Part shown: positions 8,656-18,018 of the stretch, piece by piece | Layout: the number at the start of each line of letters is the position of its first letter | How positions within the stretch are numbered: the stretch's first letter is position 1 | Source: a virus | Virus record (IMG/VR): IMGVR_UViG_3300042451_001241 | Span: 27,802 to 91,801 of that record | DNA: 64,000 nt | Strand: one strand, 5' to 3' | Notes under the pieces: generated by a model | What the model was told of the DNA's origin: nothing | Databases searched by the model: none | The model's input: only the letters and a program-made list of their open reading frames with translations | Made by a program: the position numbers and the translations under genes

Positions 8656-10234
8656 ACCGGATAACTCTTTAATTAGGGAAGTTGTTGACCAATACATTCA
8701 AGAAAAACAAATAACTCAAGTTTTGTTTCCGGGTAAAGTTATTAGTAACGATGACCCAAGAAAGTTAGGTAGATTAAGAATTGAGATTGAGGGTATGGTT
8801 GAAAGTGCGATTAATGCTGCGAAACCAGAATATAGAGAATGGGATGTCGATGACCCAAAATTATTTCTACCCCTATTACCCTACACAATTAATCCTATAC
8901 CTTTAAAAGACGAATACGTTAATGTAATTTATTACGATAAAAATTATAAATTTAAAAATCAATTTTACATTTCTAATGTTTTAACTGATGTAAGAAATAT
9001 TAAAAAAGAAAACTATCAAAACGCTAAATCATTATTGGCTCAAGGAACTCAATTTTCTTTACCTAACATAGTGGTTTACACAGGTAGTAGTGCCGGTATT
9101 TTTCCTGACCCCGGAGATAATTCATTATTAGGTCGAGGTAATTCTGATGTTATTGTTAAAAAAAATGAAGTACTACTTAGATCAGGTAAATACAACGGAG
9201 AATTAGATACTACATTAACCCCAACATCAAATATTAATAGGTCATTTATTCAGCTATCACATTTTGACACTAAAAAAGAAGAGGGTAATACGGAAACTAT
9301 AATATCCACAAAAGAAAAGTCGCAAGAAATTAAGAAGATGGTTATTTGGACAATAATCAATTTAGAAAACGACCAAGACTCCTTTACGGGACAAATCGCT
9401 TTATATGATGTGATAAATAGTCAAATAACAACAACGACCGCCGACAGACAGACAATCACAAAATATAATGAAGGAATTGACTATAAAATAATTAATGAAA
9501 GTTTGGCATCATTTAGTGGTTCGTCATTTGTTGATACGGTAAATCTGATAAATTTATATATTTATGGTGTTTTAAAGAATAAGATTAATTTACCTGGACT
9601 ACCGGGATATAGCTCGCCCTTAACTTATGAAATAACCGATCAATTCCCATTTTTGGTAACTCCAAACAAAATAACTTATTTGAAAGGTAGTAAATTTAAT
9701 TTAACAGATTTGTCGGTAGATACTAAAGAATTTGCCAATTTTTCAAAATTCTCAACCGAAATATCTTTAAATAAACAAAAAGGTTTTTTTATTGTTTCAG
9801 GGTTAAATAAGGATAAACCTATTTTTGGACCTCAAAAAGAAATAAAAACAACTGAAATAACTCCGTCAAAATATACTCCAACACCAACAAGTTATGGAGT
9901 TATGGGTGCTCAAAAATTATATTTATTATCTCAAGATTCTATAGGACCTAAAGGAGGGATAAATTTAAATGAAACTTTATATGGTATCCCTCAAGATAAA
10001 TTTGTGGGTAACGAAAATAGTATTCAAAATTTAACATATTCATCTGTAAGAGGGGAAGAATTATTATCTTTAATTAGAATTATGTTTGTATTTTTACGAG
10101 ACCACGTACACCCAATAGCATTTATGTCTCCTTGTAAACAAAGTGAGGGTAGTGGAGTTACGATTCAAACAATCGAGGAATTATTATCTAATGCAGAAAA
10201 TACAATTCTAAATCAAAATATCCGAATTAATTGA
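8648..10234 (+). CDS. Baseplate central-spike protein with gp5-type OB fold
   Basis: 528 residues. Residues about 25-100 match the N-terminal OB domain of T4 gp5 and VgrG proteins: FPGKVISNDDPRKLGRLRI, then FLPLLPYTINPIPLKDEYVNV (cited in parts), i.e. the DP-x-K-x-GR and P-x-x-GD-V type landmarks. The C-terminus contains a HVHPIAFMSPC segment seen in phage baseplate hub proteins. No lysozyme domain is visible, unlike T4 gp5; cell-wall cleavage may be supplied by the separate multidomain lysin at 49184. Overlaps the small upstream gene by 8 nt. Confidence 0.7.
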   Translation: MNKPDNSLIREVVDQYIQEKQITQVLFPGKVISNDDPRKLGRLRIEIEGMVESAINAAKPEYREWDVDDPKLFLPLLPYTINPIPLKDEYVNVIYYDKNYKFKNQFYISNVLTDVRNIKKENYQNAKSLLAQGTQFSLPNIVVYTGSSAGIFPDPGDNSLLGRGNSDVIVKKNEVLLRSGKYNGELDTTLTPTSNINRSFIQLSHFDTKKEEGNTETIISTKEKSQEIKKMVIWTIINLENDQDSFTGQIALYDVINSQITTTTADRQTITKYNEGIDYKIINESLASFSGSSFVDTVNLINLYIYGVLKNKINLPGLPGYSSPLTYEITDQFPFLVTPNKITYLKGSKFNLTDLSVDTKEFANFSKFSTEISLNKQKGFFIVSGLNKDKPIFGPQKEIKTTEITPSKYTPTPTSYGVMGAQKLYLLSQDSIGPKGGINLNETLYGIPQDKFVGNENSIQNLTYSSVRGEELLSLIRIMFVFLRDHVHPIAFMSPCKQSEGSGVTIQTIEELLSNAENTILNQNIRIN

Positions 10235-10241
10235 TATTTAT
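10234..10241 (+). promoter_or_regulatory. ATATTTAT box, candidate late promoter
   Basis: Coding-strand ATATTTAT 18 nt before the ATG at 10260; its first base is the last base of the gp5-like gene. Confidence 0.5.
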
Positions 10242-10259
10242 AAGTTAAACAACTTTATA

Positions 10260-11726
10260 ATGTCAATTAATAATTCTTACTTTAGTAAAAATAATACATT
10301 AATATCAAATAGTTTTACTAATACAGGTAGAAACCCTGTCACCGAACTATTTTTTGGAACACCTATTTCGACTCAGTATCCTACTGGTTTTAGTAGATTC
10401 ATCTTTAATTTAGATTTAACTTTATTAAAAAATAAAGTAATTGACGGAACTATTTCAAATGATTGTGTTAATAATATGAAACACATTTTAAGAATGACTA
10501 ATACATCAACATTTGATTTAGAATTCTTAAATACCTCAACTTCGCAAGGAAGGAAAAGAGCAACCTCGTTTGATTTAGAATTATTTAGAATACCTTTTAT
10601 TGATTACAACCCTGACACACCCCAAATTTGGGATGAGGGTGTTGGGTATGATTTCGCCGATTTACAATACACAATTTCCGATTCGGATAAAAATTTTTCC
10701 GATAGACCGTCAAATTGGTATCAAACGACAACTATTGGAGTTTGGGATGAACCTGGATTATATAACAATAATAACGAAGGGTTTTATCCTTATAGCGCGT
10801 TAACAAAAATTGCAGAGCAACATTTTGAATTTGGTAATGAAAATATTGAATTTGATATGACAAATGAAATCAATCAGGTTCTTGATGGTACATTAGATAA
10901 TGTTTCAGGTTGGGTAATTGCTTTTAAACCTCAATTAGAAAATTTATCAGGATTAAGTGAATCTTACGAAGTTCAATTTTTTACAAGACATACACAAACA
11001 TTTTACGAACCTTTTCTTGAAACAATTTATAACGATTTAATCGATGATGACAGAAATCTTTTTACTTTAGGTAAAGTAAATAAATTATATCTATATGTTT
11101 ACGATAATGGAATTCCTGTTAATTTGGATTATACTCCCGAAGTTAACATACTGGATAATTCAGGTGAACCTATTGCGGGTTTAACAGGTTTAACAAGTTG
11201 TAGGAGAACAAAAGGTGTTTATGAAGTTACAATACCACCATTATTAGGTTATAAAACTCCTTGCACATTTACAGATAAATGGACTAATATAACATTAAAT
11301 GGTTTTTCTTTACCGGATATTTTTAACGAATTTACATTATTACCATTGAAAAGTTCATTACAGATTGGAACTAATTCAGTAGAACCAAAACTTTATGGAT
11401 TTGATTTTTATGGTATTAAACAAGACGAGAAAATTTTCAATACCGATATTAGAAAAGTTGGTGTTATAATTAAACAGGCCTACACAACAAACAAATTATT
11501 AAATAAAGTTCATGCCGAATATAGAATTTATGTTAGAGAAGGTCAAACGGAAGTTCAAGTTCAAGATTGGACTCAAATAAATAGAACTCCAAACGAGTAT
11601 TATTTTATCTTTGACACTAGGGACAAAATTCCAAACGAATATTATATTGATATTAAAGTGGAAAGTTCGGGTGAAATAAGTATCTATAAAAAACAAATAA
11701 AATTTCAAATAGTTAACTATAAATAA
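10260..11726 (+). CDS. Beta-rich virion protein with DNRLRE-like domain
   Basis: 488 residues, beta-rich and poor in charge clusters. Residues about 190-265 (IEFDMTNEINQVLDG, SGWVIAFKP, VQFFTRHTQTFYEPFLET) resemble the DNRLRE/carbohydrate-binding fold: Asp-Thr start, GW-hI strand, and R...PxLE end. The remainder looks like Ig-like modules (DYTPEVNILDNSGEPIAGL). Likely a tail or fibre-attachment protein. Followed immediately (1-base overlap) by a small protein and then the fibre gene. Confidence 0.55.
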   Translation: MSINNSYFSKNNTLISNSFTNTGRNPVTELFFGTPISTQYPTGFSRFIFNLDLTLLKNKVIDGTISNDCVNNMKHILRMTNTSTFDLEFLNTSTSQGRKRATSFDLELFRIPFIDYNPDTPQIWDEGVGYDFADLQYTISDSDKNFSDRPSNWYQTTTIGVWDEPGLYNNNNEGFYPYSALTKIAEQHFEFGNENIEFDMTNEINQVLDGTLDNVSGWVIAFKPQLENLSGLSESYEVQFFTRHTQTFYEPFLETIYNDLIDDDRNLFTLGKVNKLYLYVYDNGIPVNLDYTPEVNILDNSGEPIAGLTGLTSCRRTKGVYEVTIPPLLGYKTPCTFTDKWTNITLNGFSLPDIFNEFTLLPLKSSLQIGTNSVEPKLYGFDFYGIKQDEKIFNTDIRKVGVIIKQAYTTNKLLNKVHAEYRIYVREGQTEVQVQDWTQINRTPNEYYFIFDTRDKIPNEYYIDIKVESSGEISIYKKQIKFQIVNYK

Positions 11727-11965
11727 TGAGTGATCAAACAGGTGTAATATGTACAACTTGTATCAAAAAATCAGTTTTTAGATTGGTTACTGAGAATTAT
11801 AAACCAATAATTACTCAAGATACTCGATATTATATTGGGGATAGTACCACTATTTATACTTTAGTTAAAATAAACCCACCAAAACCAACTTGGACAAATT
11901 CTTATGGTATTGAAGTACTATTAAAAGACGCTGTTTTAATTGGAGGTAATGGATTAAATGGATAA
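11726..11965 (+). CDS. Small fibre-operon protein with YG...GGNGLN tail
   Basis: 79 residues. Contains a CTTC pair near the N-terminus and ends in PPKPTWTNSYGIEVLL...LIGGNGLNG. The end is clearly related to the end of the 130-residue protein at 15978 (HPVWTDGYGKPI...LGGPNGLNS). The two genes bracket the two fibre genes, so they may be paralogous assembly/attachment proteins. No known family assigned. Confidence 0.6.
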   Translation: MSDQTGVICTTCIKKSVFRLVTENYKPIITQDTRYYIGDSTTIYTLVKINPPKPTWTNSYGIEVLLKDAVLIGGNGLNG

Positions 11966-11967
11966 AA

Positions 11968-14907
11968 ATGGAAGATATTAGAATTTCAGATTTACCTTAC
12001 GTTGGTTACACAGGATATACTCCTGGTGACTTATTTGTAAACGTAAGTTATTTAGGTGTTTTGGGAGAAACAAAACATACAACATTAAACGACCTTAAAA
12101 CTTATATACTAAGCGGGTCTTCAGGCTCGAGTGGAGTTACCGAAGTTACGTATTCAGAATTAACCAGTTTAATTGGTTCATCAAGTTTAACTGAAGGTTC
12201 TTATTATTTAATAACAGATTTCCAAACGTGTTATGACCAACCAAACTACGATAATACCAAAAACCCTATTACTACAGGTAATTATAAAACAGGAACAACA
12301 GAGCCTATATTATTATTGGCGATATCTACAACAGATTTTTCGCCTACCATATATTCCGCATTATACCCTAATGATAAAATAACATACGATATAACTTGGA
12401 ATACTACTGAAATCACGAGTAGTCCTGCGAAAGGTAGAATCACTGAAAGAATTGATAACTTTAACAATAGAACTGATTATGACCATAGAAGTATTTTATT
12501 TAAGAGATATCGTGGATATTCATATGATGAAAATAATCCACTAGCGGGACTTATAGGAATAAGTGGCATTACAGGAACTACAGGTGTATTATACGGTAAC
12601 ACAGGTACTACATTTAATTCTAATATCTCAAGTGAGTCAATTATTGCAATACCAAATTTAAATCCTGCGTTTTTCGAAGTTATATCAGTTACTAGTGATT
12701 CTATAGCAATTATATCAGGTGTAACAATAAATGAAACTACAGATTCACCTTATTATTTTGGAAATGATGATGGTATAATGAGTTATTATCAACCTAATAT
12801 AAGACAAAATCAAGTTTACGAATACACAACATTTGGTGATGCTATTGATGATGGTGGCGCGGTTAATAACTATATTGGTAACTATTCTAATTTACATTTA
12901 GAATTTGGTACTGGAGATTTTTTACTTGCAAATAATGTATTATTAAATGGTTCATTTAGAAACAACACCATTGGTAACGGTTCTTATAATAACACATTTA
13001 ACGATGATTGTGATAATAATCAAATAGGTGATAGTTTTTATAACAACTCAACAAATGATGACTTTGACGGTAACATAATTGGGGAAAATTTTAGGAACAA
13101 TTACATCACATCAAATTTCTATAATAATAGAATTGGTAGTGATTTTTATGGTAACACTTTACTAGGTAGTGATTTTTATAGAAACAATATTGGAAATAAT
13201 TTTAATAATAATGTTTGGACTAATAATGATTTTCAAAATAATGAAATAGGAAATCAGTTTAATGATAATAAAATTTATGATAACTTCTATAATAACGATA
13301 TTGGTAATGGATATAATAACAATGAAAGTTATTCACAATTTTATCGTAATTTAATCGGGAACGGATATAATGGTAATACCATATATTCAGATTTCTACGA
13401 AAATAATATTGAATTCGTTTTTGAAAATAATACTATCGGGACCAATTTAACTATTGGGTCATATGATTTTAGTGGAAATAAGATTGGTAATAATTTTAAC
13501 CAAAATGTCGTACTAGGAGATCTTCAATATAATGTAATTGGAGACGATTTTAATAATAATACGGTTGGTGATAAGTTCTCATATAACCAAATTGGAAATT
13601 TATTTAGTAACAATACTATTGCACCTGATTTTGGATTTGGTGGTTCATCTAATCAAGGTAATAGGATCGGGAATTATTTTTATAATAATATTATTGGTGA
13701 ATACTTCTACAATAATACAATTCCTGATAACTTTTACAATAACACAATTGGGGAATTCTTCCAATGGAATATCGTTGACACATATGTAAATAATGTTGAT
13801 TTTACAACAAATTACGGTATTATAACTGCGTTTACATATAATGCTTTAGGTACTGGAGCAACCGATGGTATTTACACTAATTTAACCGGAACAACAAACG
13901 GTAACGGTATTAATGCGTCTTTTGATGTTGAAGTTTCGGGGAATACTGTAATAGGTGTCAGTGGTAATACATCAGGTAAGTTATACCAAGTAGGTGATAC
14001 AATAACAATACCAGGAACTGAAATTGGCGGTTCTTCGGGCACTATAAATGGGTTTTCAATTAATAACAAACTAAGTGTTAAAATTTATAAACCTGCCGAT
14101 TCAACATATACTTACCCAAGTAATGAAACAGAAATGGATTATCTAATAAATAATAGTCCTCTTTTTGATACATACAATTCTCCTAATATTCAGGGCGTTT
14201 CATATTCAACACAAACAGGTGTTGATCAAAGTGACTATGGAATGGTAATTGAAGGTATTATAAACATTCCTTCCAACAATACATACTATTTTGGATTAAG
14301 TAGTGATGATGGTTCAGACGCATTCATTAATGGAATTAAAGTTGCTGATTGGTATGGGGCGCATGGTGATAGTGGAAATCTTCCGAGCGGAAATCAGTAT
14401 CCTATAACATTAACAGGTGGAACATATCCTATCAAAGTTAGAATGCAAGAAAGAAGTGGTGGTGACATTGTAATTTTACTATATAGTTTAGATGGTATTT
14501 CTTGGAATGTTATACCTAATAATTGGTTTGTGAGTAGTGTAACAGGTGTCACAGGTTCATACCCTAATATATTTGCACAAGGGACTGGTGGTGAAAACGC
14601 AACATTTAATGTTGAGGTTGTTGACGGATTAGTTGATAGTGTAGTATTAAATCAGGGTGGTACTGGATATACAGTTGGAGAAATATTAACAATAACCGGA
14701 TCTGTATTTGGTGGTACGGAAGATATATCGATAACGGTAGATTCAGTTTATTCTAATGGTGTTATTGTTACCGTTACGGGTGTTAGTCAAACACCATCTG
14801 TTTATGAATTATACACTTGTCAGATTTTTAAAAATTCATCATTAACAAATAGGTTATCATACTATGACGAATCAGATGTATTAACAATAAAAAATATAAA
14901 TGAATAA
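11968..14907 (+). CDS. Tail fibre: beta-solenoid repeats plus PA14-like domain
   Basis: 979 residues. The N-terminus (ISDLPYVGYTGYTPGDLFV) matches the start of the fibre at 63801 (ISYLPYVGPTGYTIQDLLV), a shared virion-attachment module. Residues about 320-600 are Asn/Gly-rich units of roughly 9-10 residues (NNTIGNGSYNN, FYNNRIGSDFYGN) that alternate regularly and should form a beta-solenoid. Residues about 700-850 look like a PA14 lectin-type domain (YYFGLSSDDGSDAFINGIKV, YPIKVRMQERSGGD). The C-terminus has Gly-rich beta modules. It probably binds a host glycan. Confidence 0.8.
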   Translation: MEDIRISDLPYVGYTGYTPGDLFVNVSYLGVLGETKHTTLNDLKTYILSGSSGSSGVTEVTYSELTSLIGSSSLTEGSYYLITDFQTCYDQPNYDNTKNPITTGNYKTGTTEPILLLAISTTDFSPTIYSALYPNDKITYDITWNTTEITSSPAKGRITERIDNFNNRTDYDHRSILFKRYRGYSYDENNPLAGLIGISGITGTTGVLYGNTGTTFNSNISSESIIAIPNLNPAFFEVISVTSDSIAIISGVTINETTDSPYYFGNDDGIMSYYQPNIRQNQVYEYTTFGDAIDDGGAVNNYIGNYSNLHLEFGTGDFLLANNVLLNGSFRNNTIGNGSYNNTFNDDCDNNQIGDSFYNNSTNDDFDGNIIGENFRNNYITSNFYNNRIGSDFYGNTLLGSDFYRNNIGNNFNNNVWTNNDFQNNEIGNQFNDNKIYDNFYNNDIGNGYNNNESYSQFYRNLIGNGYNGNTIYSDFYENNIEFVFENNTIGTNLTIGSYDFSGNKIGNNFNQNVVLGDLQYNVIGDDFNNNTVGDKFSYNQIGNLFSNNTIAPDFGFGGSSNQGNRIGNYFYNNIIGEYFYNNTIPDNFYNNTIGEFFQWNIVDTYVNNVDFTTNYGIITAFTYNALGTGATDGIYTNLTGTTNGNGINASFDVEVSGNTVIGVSGNTSGKLYQVGDTITIPGTEIGGSSGTINGFSINNKLSVKIYKPADSTYTYPSNETEMDYLINNSPLFDTYNSPNIQGVSYSTQTGVDQSDYGMVIEGIINIPSNNTYYFGLSSDDGSDAFINGIKVADWYGAHGDSGNLPSGNQYPITLTGGTYPIKVRMQERSGGDIVILLYSLDGISWNVIPNNWFVSSVTGVTGSYPNIFAQGTGGENATFNVEVVDGLVDSVVLNQGGTGYTVGEILTITGSVFGGTEDISITVDSVYSNGVIVTVTGVSQTPSVYELYTCQIFKNSSLTNRLSYYDESDVLTIKNINE

Positions 14908-14909
14908 AA

Positions 14910-15917
14910 ATGTCAATAACAAAATACATAGTAAATAATTTATCAGGACAAACAATATCTGAAATAAATTCAACAACAATTATTACAGATACAATTTCTG
15001 CTAACACTTATTCAAATTTACCAATCCCAACTTCTATAAGTAGTGGGCCAACGGCACCTGGAACTGCCGTTGTTGCAAACGAAACAGATGTTGACATTAA
15101 CTTCTCCGATGGAATCGGAACTGCCTGGAGTTTTTCTTCGACAGGTCTAACTTTTCCTGATGACACCATACAAACAACCGCTTATACAGGTGGGACTGAT
15201 TCTGGAGTGACTATATTAAATAATGTAAACAACAGAATAATTACGGCAACAGGAAACGTTGGCGAATTAAACGCAGAATCACTTATTACTTTTGATGGTG
15301 CTAAATTAAGTCTTTTGTTTCAATCAGGGGATGAAGGAGGTGAGATTTTATTAGGGAAAGCGGCAACCAACACGTCACTTTCGGGCGATGGTATAACAAT
15401 TGATGTTTATCAAAATAGATTAAGAATCTTTGAGCAGGGTGGTAATGCTAGAGGTGGGTATTTTGATTTGACTACTTTAGGGAATAGTGTATCCACAAAT
15501 CTTGTACCAACTCTTTATTTACTTGAAGCAACAACTGAGGATATAACTTATAACTTACCGGGTTCATTTACTGAAGATCCTTGTAGATATAGTATTGTAA
15601 GTAATTCGGTTAATGTATCAAGTAGTTGGTTTAATACATCTAATTATACATTTACACCGCAAAAGGTAGGTTATTGGGAAATTACTGCGTCGTATGATGT
15701 TTATAGAAATACTGAAGCGAGTATGGCAATTAAGAAAAATAATGTAATTGTTGCTGCCGCGGGTTCTTTTAACTCGGTGGCTCAAACAATAACAAAAATT
15801 GTATATCTAAACGGATCAACTGATTTCATAAACATTGTAAATGTTGGTGGAGCATCAAATTCAAGAAGTCAATTCGCGTCAAGGTCTTGGTTCCAAGCAA
15901 GATGGGTAGGCGAATAA
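14910..15917 (+). CDS. Tail fibre with C1q/TNF-like C-terminal knob
   Basis: 335 residues. The N-terminal part is Thr/Ser-rich and fibrous (ISEINSTTIITDTISANTY). A middle segment has SLLFQSGDEGGEILLGKA. The last ~120 residues (NYTFTPQKVGYWEITASYDV, MAIKKNNVIVAAAGSFN, DFINIVNVGG, SWFQARWVGE) have the strand order and sequence style of a C1q-like trimeric jelly roll often found at phage fibre tips. Starts 2 nt after the larger fibre stop; the two likely assemble together. Confidence 0.7.
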   Translation: MSITKYIVNNLSGQTISEINSTTIITDTISANTYSNLPIPTSISSGPTAPGTAVVANETDVDINFSDGIGTAWSFSSTGLTFPDDTIQTTAYTGGTDSGVTILNNVNNRIITATGNVGELNAESLITFDGAKLSLLFQSGDEGGEILLGKAATNTSLSGDGITIDVYQNRLRIFEQGGNARGGYFDLTTLGNSVSTNLVPTLYLLEATTEDITYNLPGSFTEDPCRYSIVSNSVNVSSSWFNTSNYTFTPQKVGYWEITASYDVYRNTEASMAIKKNNVIVAAAGSFNSVAQTITKIVYLNGSTDFINIVNVGGASNSRSQFASRSWFQARWVGE

Positions 15918-15956
15918 AAATATAAATAATTTAAAATAAAATTACAAATAAATTAG

Positions 15957-15964
15957 ATATTTAT
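15957..15964 (+). promoter_or_regulatory. ATATTTAT box, candidate late promoter
   Basis: Coding-strand ATATTTAT 13 nt before the ATG at 15978, in the 60-bp gap after the C1q-like fibre gene. Confidence 0.5.
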
Positions 15965-15977
15965 AATATAAAAAACT

Positions 15978-16370
15978 ATGGCATCTTACTACATTTATAA
16001 AGATTGTGATACTAATTTTGAATATTCCTCATCAACAATTGTTGATGATTCTCTAACAATTAATGGTGTTTACCAATTAGAGATTACCGATGGAGGGATT
16101 CCTATTACATCTTGTTTCACAATTTTAACCGGAGACTCTGGAAGTTATTCATCAATAACATTATCAGAATCTTTTGATGTTTGTTTTAATTGTTTAATTA
16201 ACCTACCAAAAAGTGCAAATACCGAAACCATAGTATGTGTTGAGACTTGTACTACCGGAACTTTCACCGAAATAGTTCCTCCTCATCCTGTTTGGACTGA
16301 CGGATACGGAAAACCTATAACTCAATTAAACGCAATAACTTTAGGAGGTCCTAACGGATTAAACTCTTAA
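15978..16370 (+). CDS. Small virion-associated protein with YG...GGPNGLN tail
   Basis: 130 residues, beta-rich, with four or five Cys (CDTN, CFTIL, CFNCL, CVETC). The C-terminus HPVWTDGYGKPI...LGGPNGLNS is shared with the 79-residue protein at 11726. Role unknown; the shared tail and flanking of fibre genes suggest a fibre-related docking peptide. Confidence 0.6.
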   Translation: MASYYIYKDCDTNFEYSSSTIVDDSLTINGVYQLEITDGGIPITSCFTILTGDSGSYSSITLSESFDVCFNCLINLPKSANTETIVCVETCTTGTFTEIVPPHPVWTDGYGKPITQLNAITLGGPNGLNS

Positions 16371-16376
16371 AATAAT

Positions 16377-16384
16377 ATATTTAT
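16377..16384 (+). promoter_or_regulatory. ATATTTAT box, candidate late promoter
   Basis: Coding-strand ATATTTAT only 4 nt before the ATG at 16389. Confidence 0.5.
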
Positions 16385-16388
16385 TAAT

Positions 16389-16775
16389 ATGAAAACGTCA
16401 GTTAAAATAACGGAAAAACAATTACAAAAATTGGTAAATGAAGTTAATAACCCAAATTTAAATGAAGATTTATTTGGGGGTGTTAAAGATATTTATCAAG
16501 GTGTTAAGGGATTTACTAGAGGTGAAGGTTATTCTTATTTTAAACATCTTAGTAACCTACAAAGATTATTATCGAAATTAAAAAAATTAGATGAACCTAA
16601 CCATAAAATAATGTTAGATTTAAACACTTTAAAAAATAATATTTCGGCTTCTAAAATGTCGGCACAAAAAAAATTCGACTTAATAAATCATATTGATGAT
16701 GCTATCAATTACTTCGATTATTATACTCAAGAAATAAATAAAATAGAAACATTGTCAAAACAAACATTAAATTAA
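16389..16775 (+). CDS. Putative packaged protein with capsid-targeting-like leader
   Basis: 128 residues. The first 20 (MKTSVKITEKQLQKLVNE) form a basic amphipathic helix ending in LVNE|V, the (L/I)xE pattern cut by T4-type prohead proteases. The rest is helical (LSNLQRLLSKLKKLD, IDDAINYFDYYTQEI) with no known domain. First of three consecutive genes with related leaders; follows an ATATTTAT box, consistent with late expression and packaging. Activity unknown. Confidence 0.6.
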   Translation: MKTSVKITEKQLQKLVNEVNNPNLNEDLFGGVKDIYQGVKGFTRGEGYSYFKHLSNLQRLLSKLKKLDEPNHKIMLDLNTLKNNISASKMSAQKKFDLINHIDDAINYFDYYTQEINKIETLSKQTLN

Positions 16776-16776
16776 T

Positions 16777-17079
16777 ATGAAAAAAATTGTTAAACTTACT
16801 GAATCAGATTTAGAACAAATCGTAAAAAGAGTAATCAAAGAAAGTGAAGATGAAACTCCTTATGAGAAAGGACCTAGAGGTATTAGATCGTCAAGATCAA
16901 GAGCGGATTATGAATCAACACCAAAAGAAGATGAAATTGCGACTTTATTTGGAAAGTATTCTGACGATGTTCCTCCTATTGTTATTAGATATTTAAGGAA
17001 GTTAGGTAGAAAAACTTTAACCAAACGTTTATTGGATTTAAATATGTTGGATAAAACTATGTTAAAAGACGAAGAATAA
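16777..17079 (+). CDS. Putative packaged protein with capsid-targeting-like leader
   Basis: 100 residues. Leader MKKIVKLTESDLEQIVKRVIKE|S closely resembles its neighbours' leaders and ends in IKE. A charged, Arg/Ser-rich linker (GIRSSRSRADYEST) and a short helical C-terminus (VIRYLRKLGRKTLTKRLLDL) follow. No enzymatic motif seen. Starts 1 nt after the previous stop; overlaps the next gene by one base. Confidence 0.6.
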   Translation: MKKIVKLTESDLEQIVKRVIKESEDETPYEKGPRGIRSSRSRADYESTPKEDEIATLFGKYSDDVPPIVIRYLRKLGRKTLTKRLLDLNMLDKTMLKDEE

Positions 17080-17558
17080 TGAGAGTCATTAAACTAAAAG
17101 AATCGGACTTAACTAAGATAGTTCAAAGAGTTCTAAATGAGACTCACGATGATGATTCATCTCGATATATGTTCTTTTCAAATTTAGAACAAATGAAAAG
17201 ACAATGTGAATTGTTATTAAATTTGGATAAAAATGAAGTTACTGAGTTATTGGAAAATGGTCACGATTGGGCTCAAGATCACATAGCAGAATCCAAAAAT
17301 AACCTTGACCAAGTTTTTGACTTCATTATGAATGAAACAAAACGTTATCATAAAATGGAAGATGAGGTTATGGTTCCTTCTGAACCCGAAATGATGGAAG
17401 AAGGTAAAAAGAAAAAAAATGTACCAACAAACCCGAAATTATGGTCTCAATGCTTATCTTGGGCTAAATCAAGATACAAAGTATGTCCAAGTGCTTATTG
17501 TAATGGTGCCGCCGCAAAAAGATATAAAGAAAAGGGTGGTAAATGGAAGAAAAAATAA
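17079..17558 (+). CDS. Putative packaged protein with KVxPSAYxN-type basic domain
   Basis: 159 residues. The leader MRVIKLKESDLTKIVQRVLNE|T matches the neighbouring leaders. The C-terminal ~45 residues (LWSQCLSWAKSRYKVCPSAY, AAAKRYKEKGGKWKKK) form a small, very basic conserved domain seen in phages and large viruses, here with Cys at CPSAYC. Its charge suggests DNA or RNA binding. An internal acidic helix (HKMEDEVMVPSEPEMMEEG) separates the two parts. Likely enters the capsid with DNA if the leader works as proposed. Confidence 0.65.
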   Translation: MRVIKLKESDLTKIVQRVLNETHDDDSSRYMFFSNLEQMKRQCELLLNLDKNEVTELLENGHDWAQDHIAESKNNLDQVFDFIMNETKRYHKMEDEVMVPSEPEMMEEGKKKKNVPTNPKLWSQCLSWAKSRYKVCPSAYCNGAAAKRYKEKGGKWKKK

Positions 17559-17569
17559 TTTAATTTTTT

Positions 17570-17600
17570 TTTGTAGTTTCTAAAAAAAGTTGTATCTTTG
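17570..17600 (+). promoter_or_regulatory. Bacteroidota-type promoter, -7 box 4 nt from ATG
   Basis: A -33-like TTTG near 17571 and the -7 box TATCTTTG at 17593-17600, about 19 nt apart. The box is followed by TATT and then the ATG at 17605, leaving little or no room for a 5' leader. Confidence 0.75.
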
Positions 17601-17604
17601 TATT

Positions 17605-18018
17605 ATGAAACACAAAATAAAGAGGTTCTTCCAAAAAGTAGGGATTACCTTCATAAAAAAAACAACCCCCAAAGAAGAGTATGTTAAATCAGAGTATGAG
17701 TATGAATGTATCGGCATTTGTAAGAACCTGATTAACAAGGAATCCACAAAATTACTAATTTCCCCAATCTCAGGAAAAAGGTATATTAAGAGTTATGATG
17801 ACCAAATCTTTATTATTATGGATAAAAGAGTCATCACCATCGTAAATCACAATTATAGTTATACAATCGAACTAACACCTAAAACAAGTGATAGGTTATA
17901 CAATTCATTTGATAATGAGGTAGAAACTCGTAGAAAGAAAATGGAAGACGAAATCAGGTCTAACGTAAAACATTCATTAAGTAACATTTTTAAAAACATC
18001 ACAAATGAACAAATTTGA
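17605..18018 (+). CDS. Hypothetical protein from a leaderless-type promoter
   Basis: 137 residues from ATG 17605; the in-frame TTG at 17590 lies in the promoter and is not the start. The N-terminus is basic (MKHKIKRFFQKVGITFIKK). The middle is beta-rich (KLLISPISGKRYIKSYDDQI), and the C-terminus is a charged helix (VETRRKKMEDEIRSNVKHSL). No family recognised. The host-type promoter suggests early expression. It overlaps the membrane protein gene by 14 nt. Confidence 0.6.
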   Translation: MKHKIKRFFQKVGITFIKKTTPKEEYVKSEYEYECIGICKNLINKESTKLLISPISGKRYIKSYDDQIFIIMDKRVITIVNHNYSYTIELTPKTSDRLYNSFDNEVETRRKKMEDEIRSNVKHSLSNIFKNITNEQI

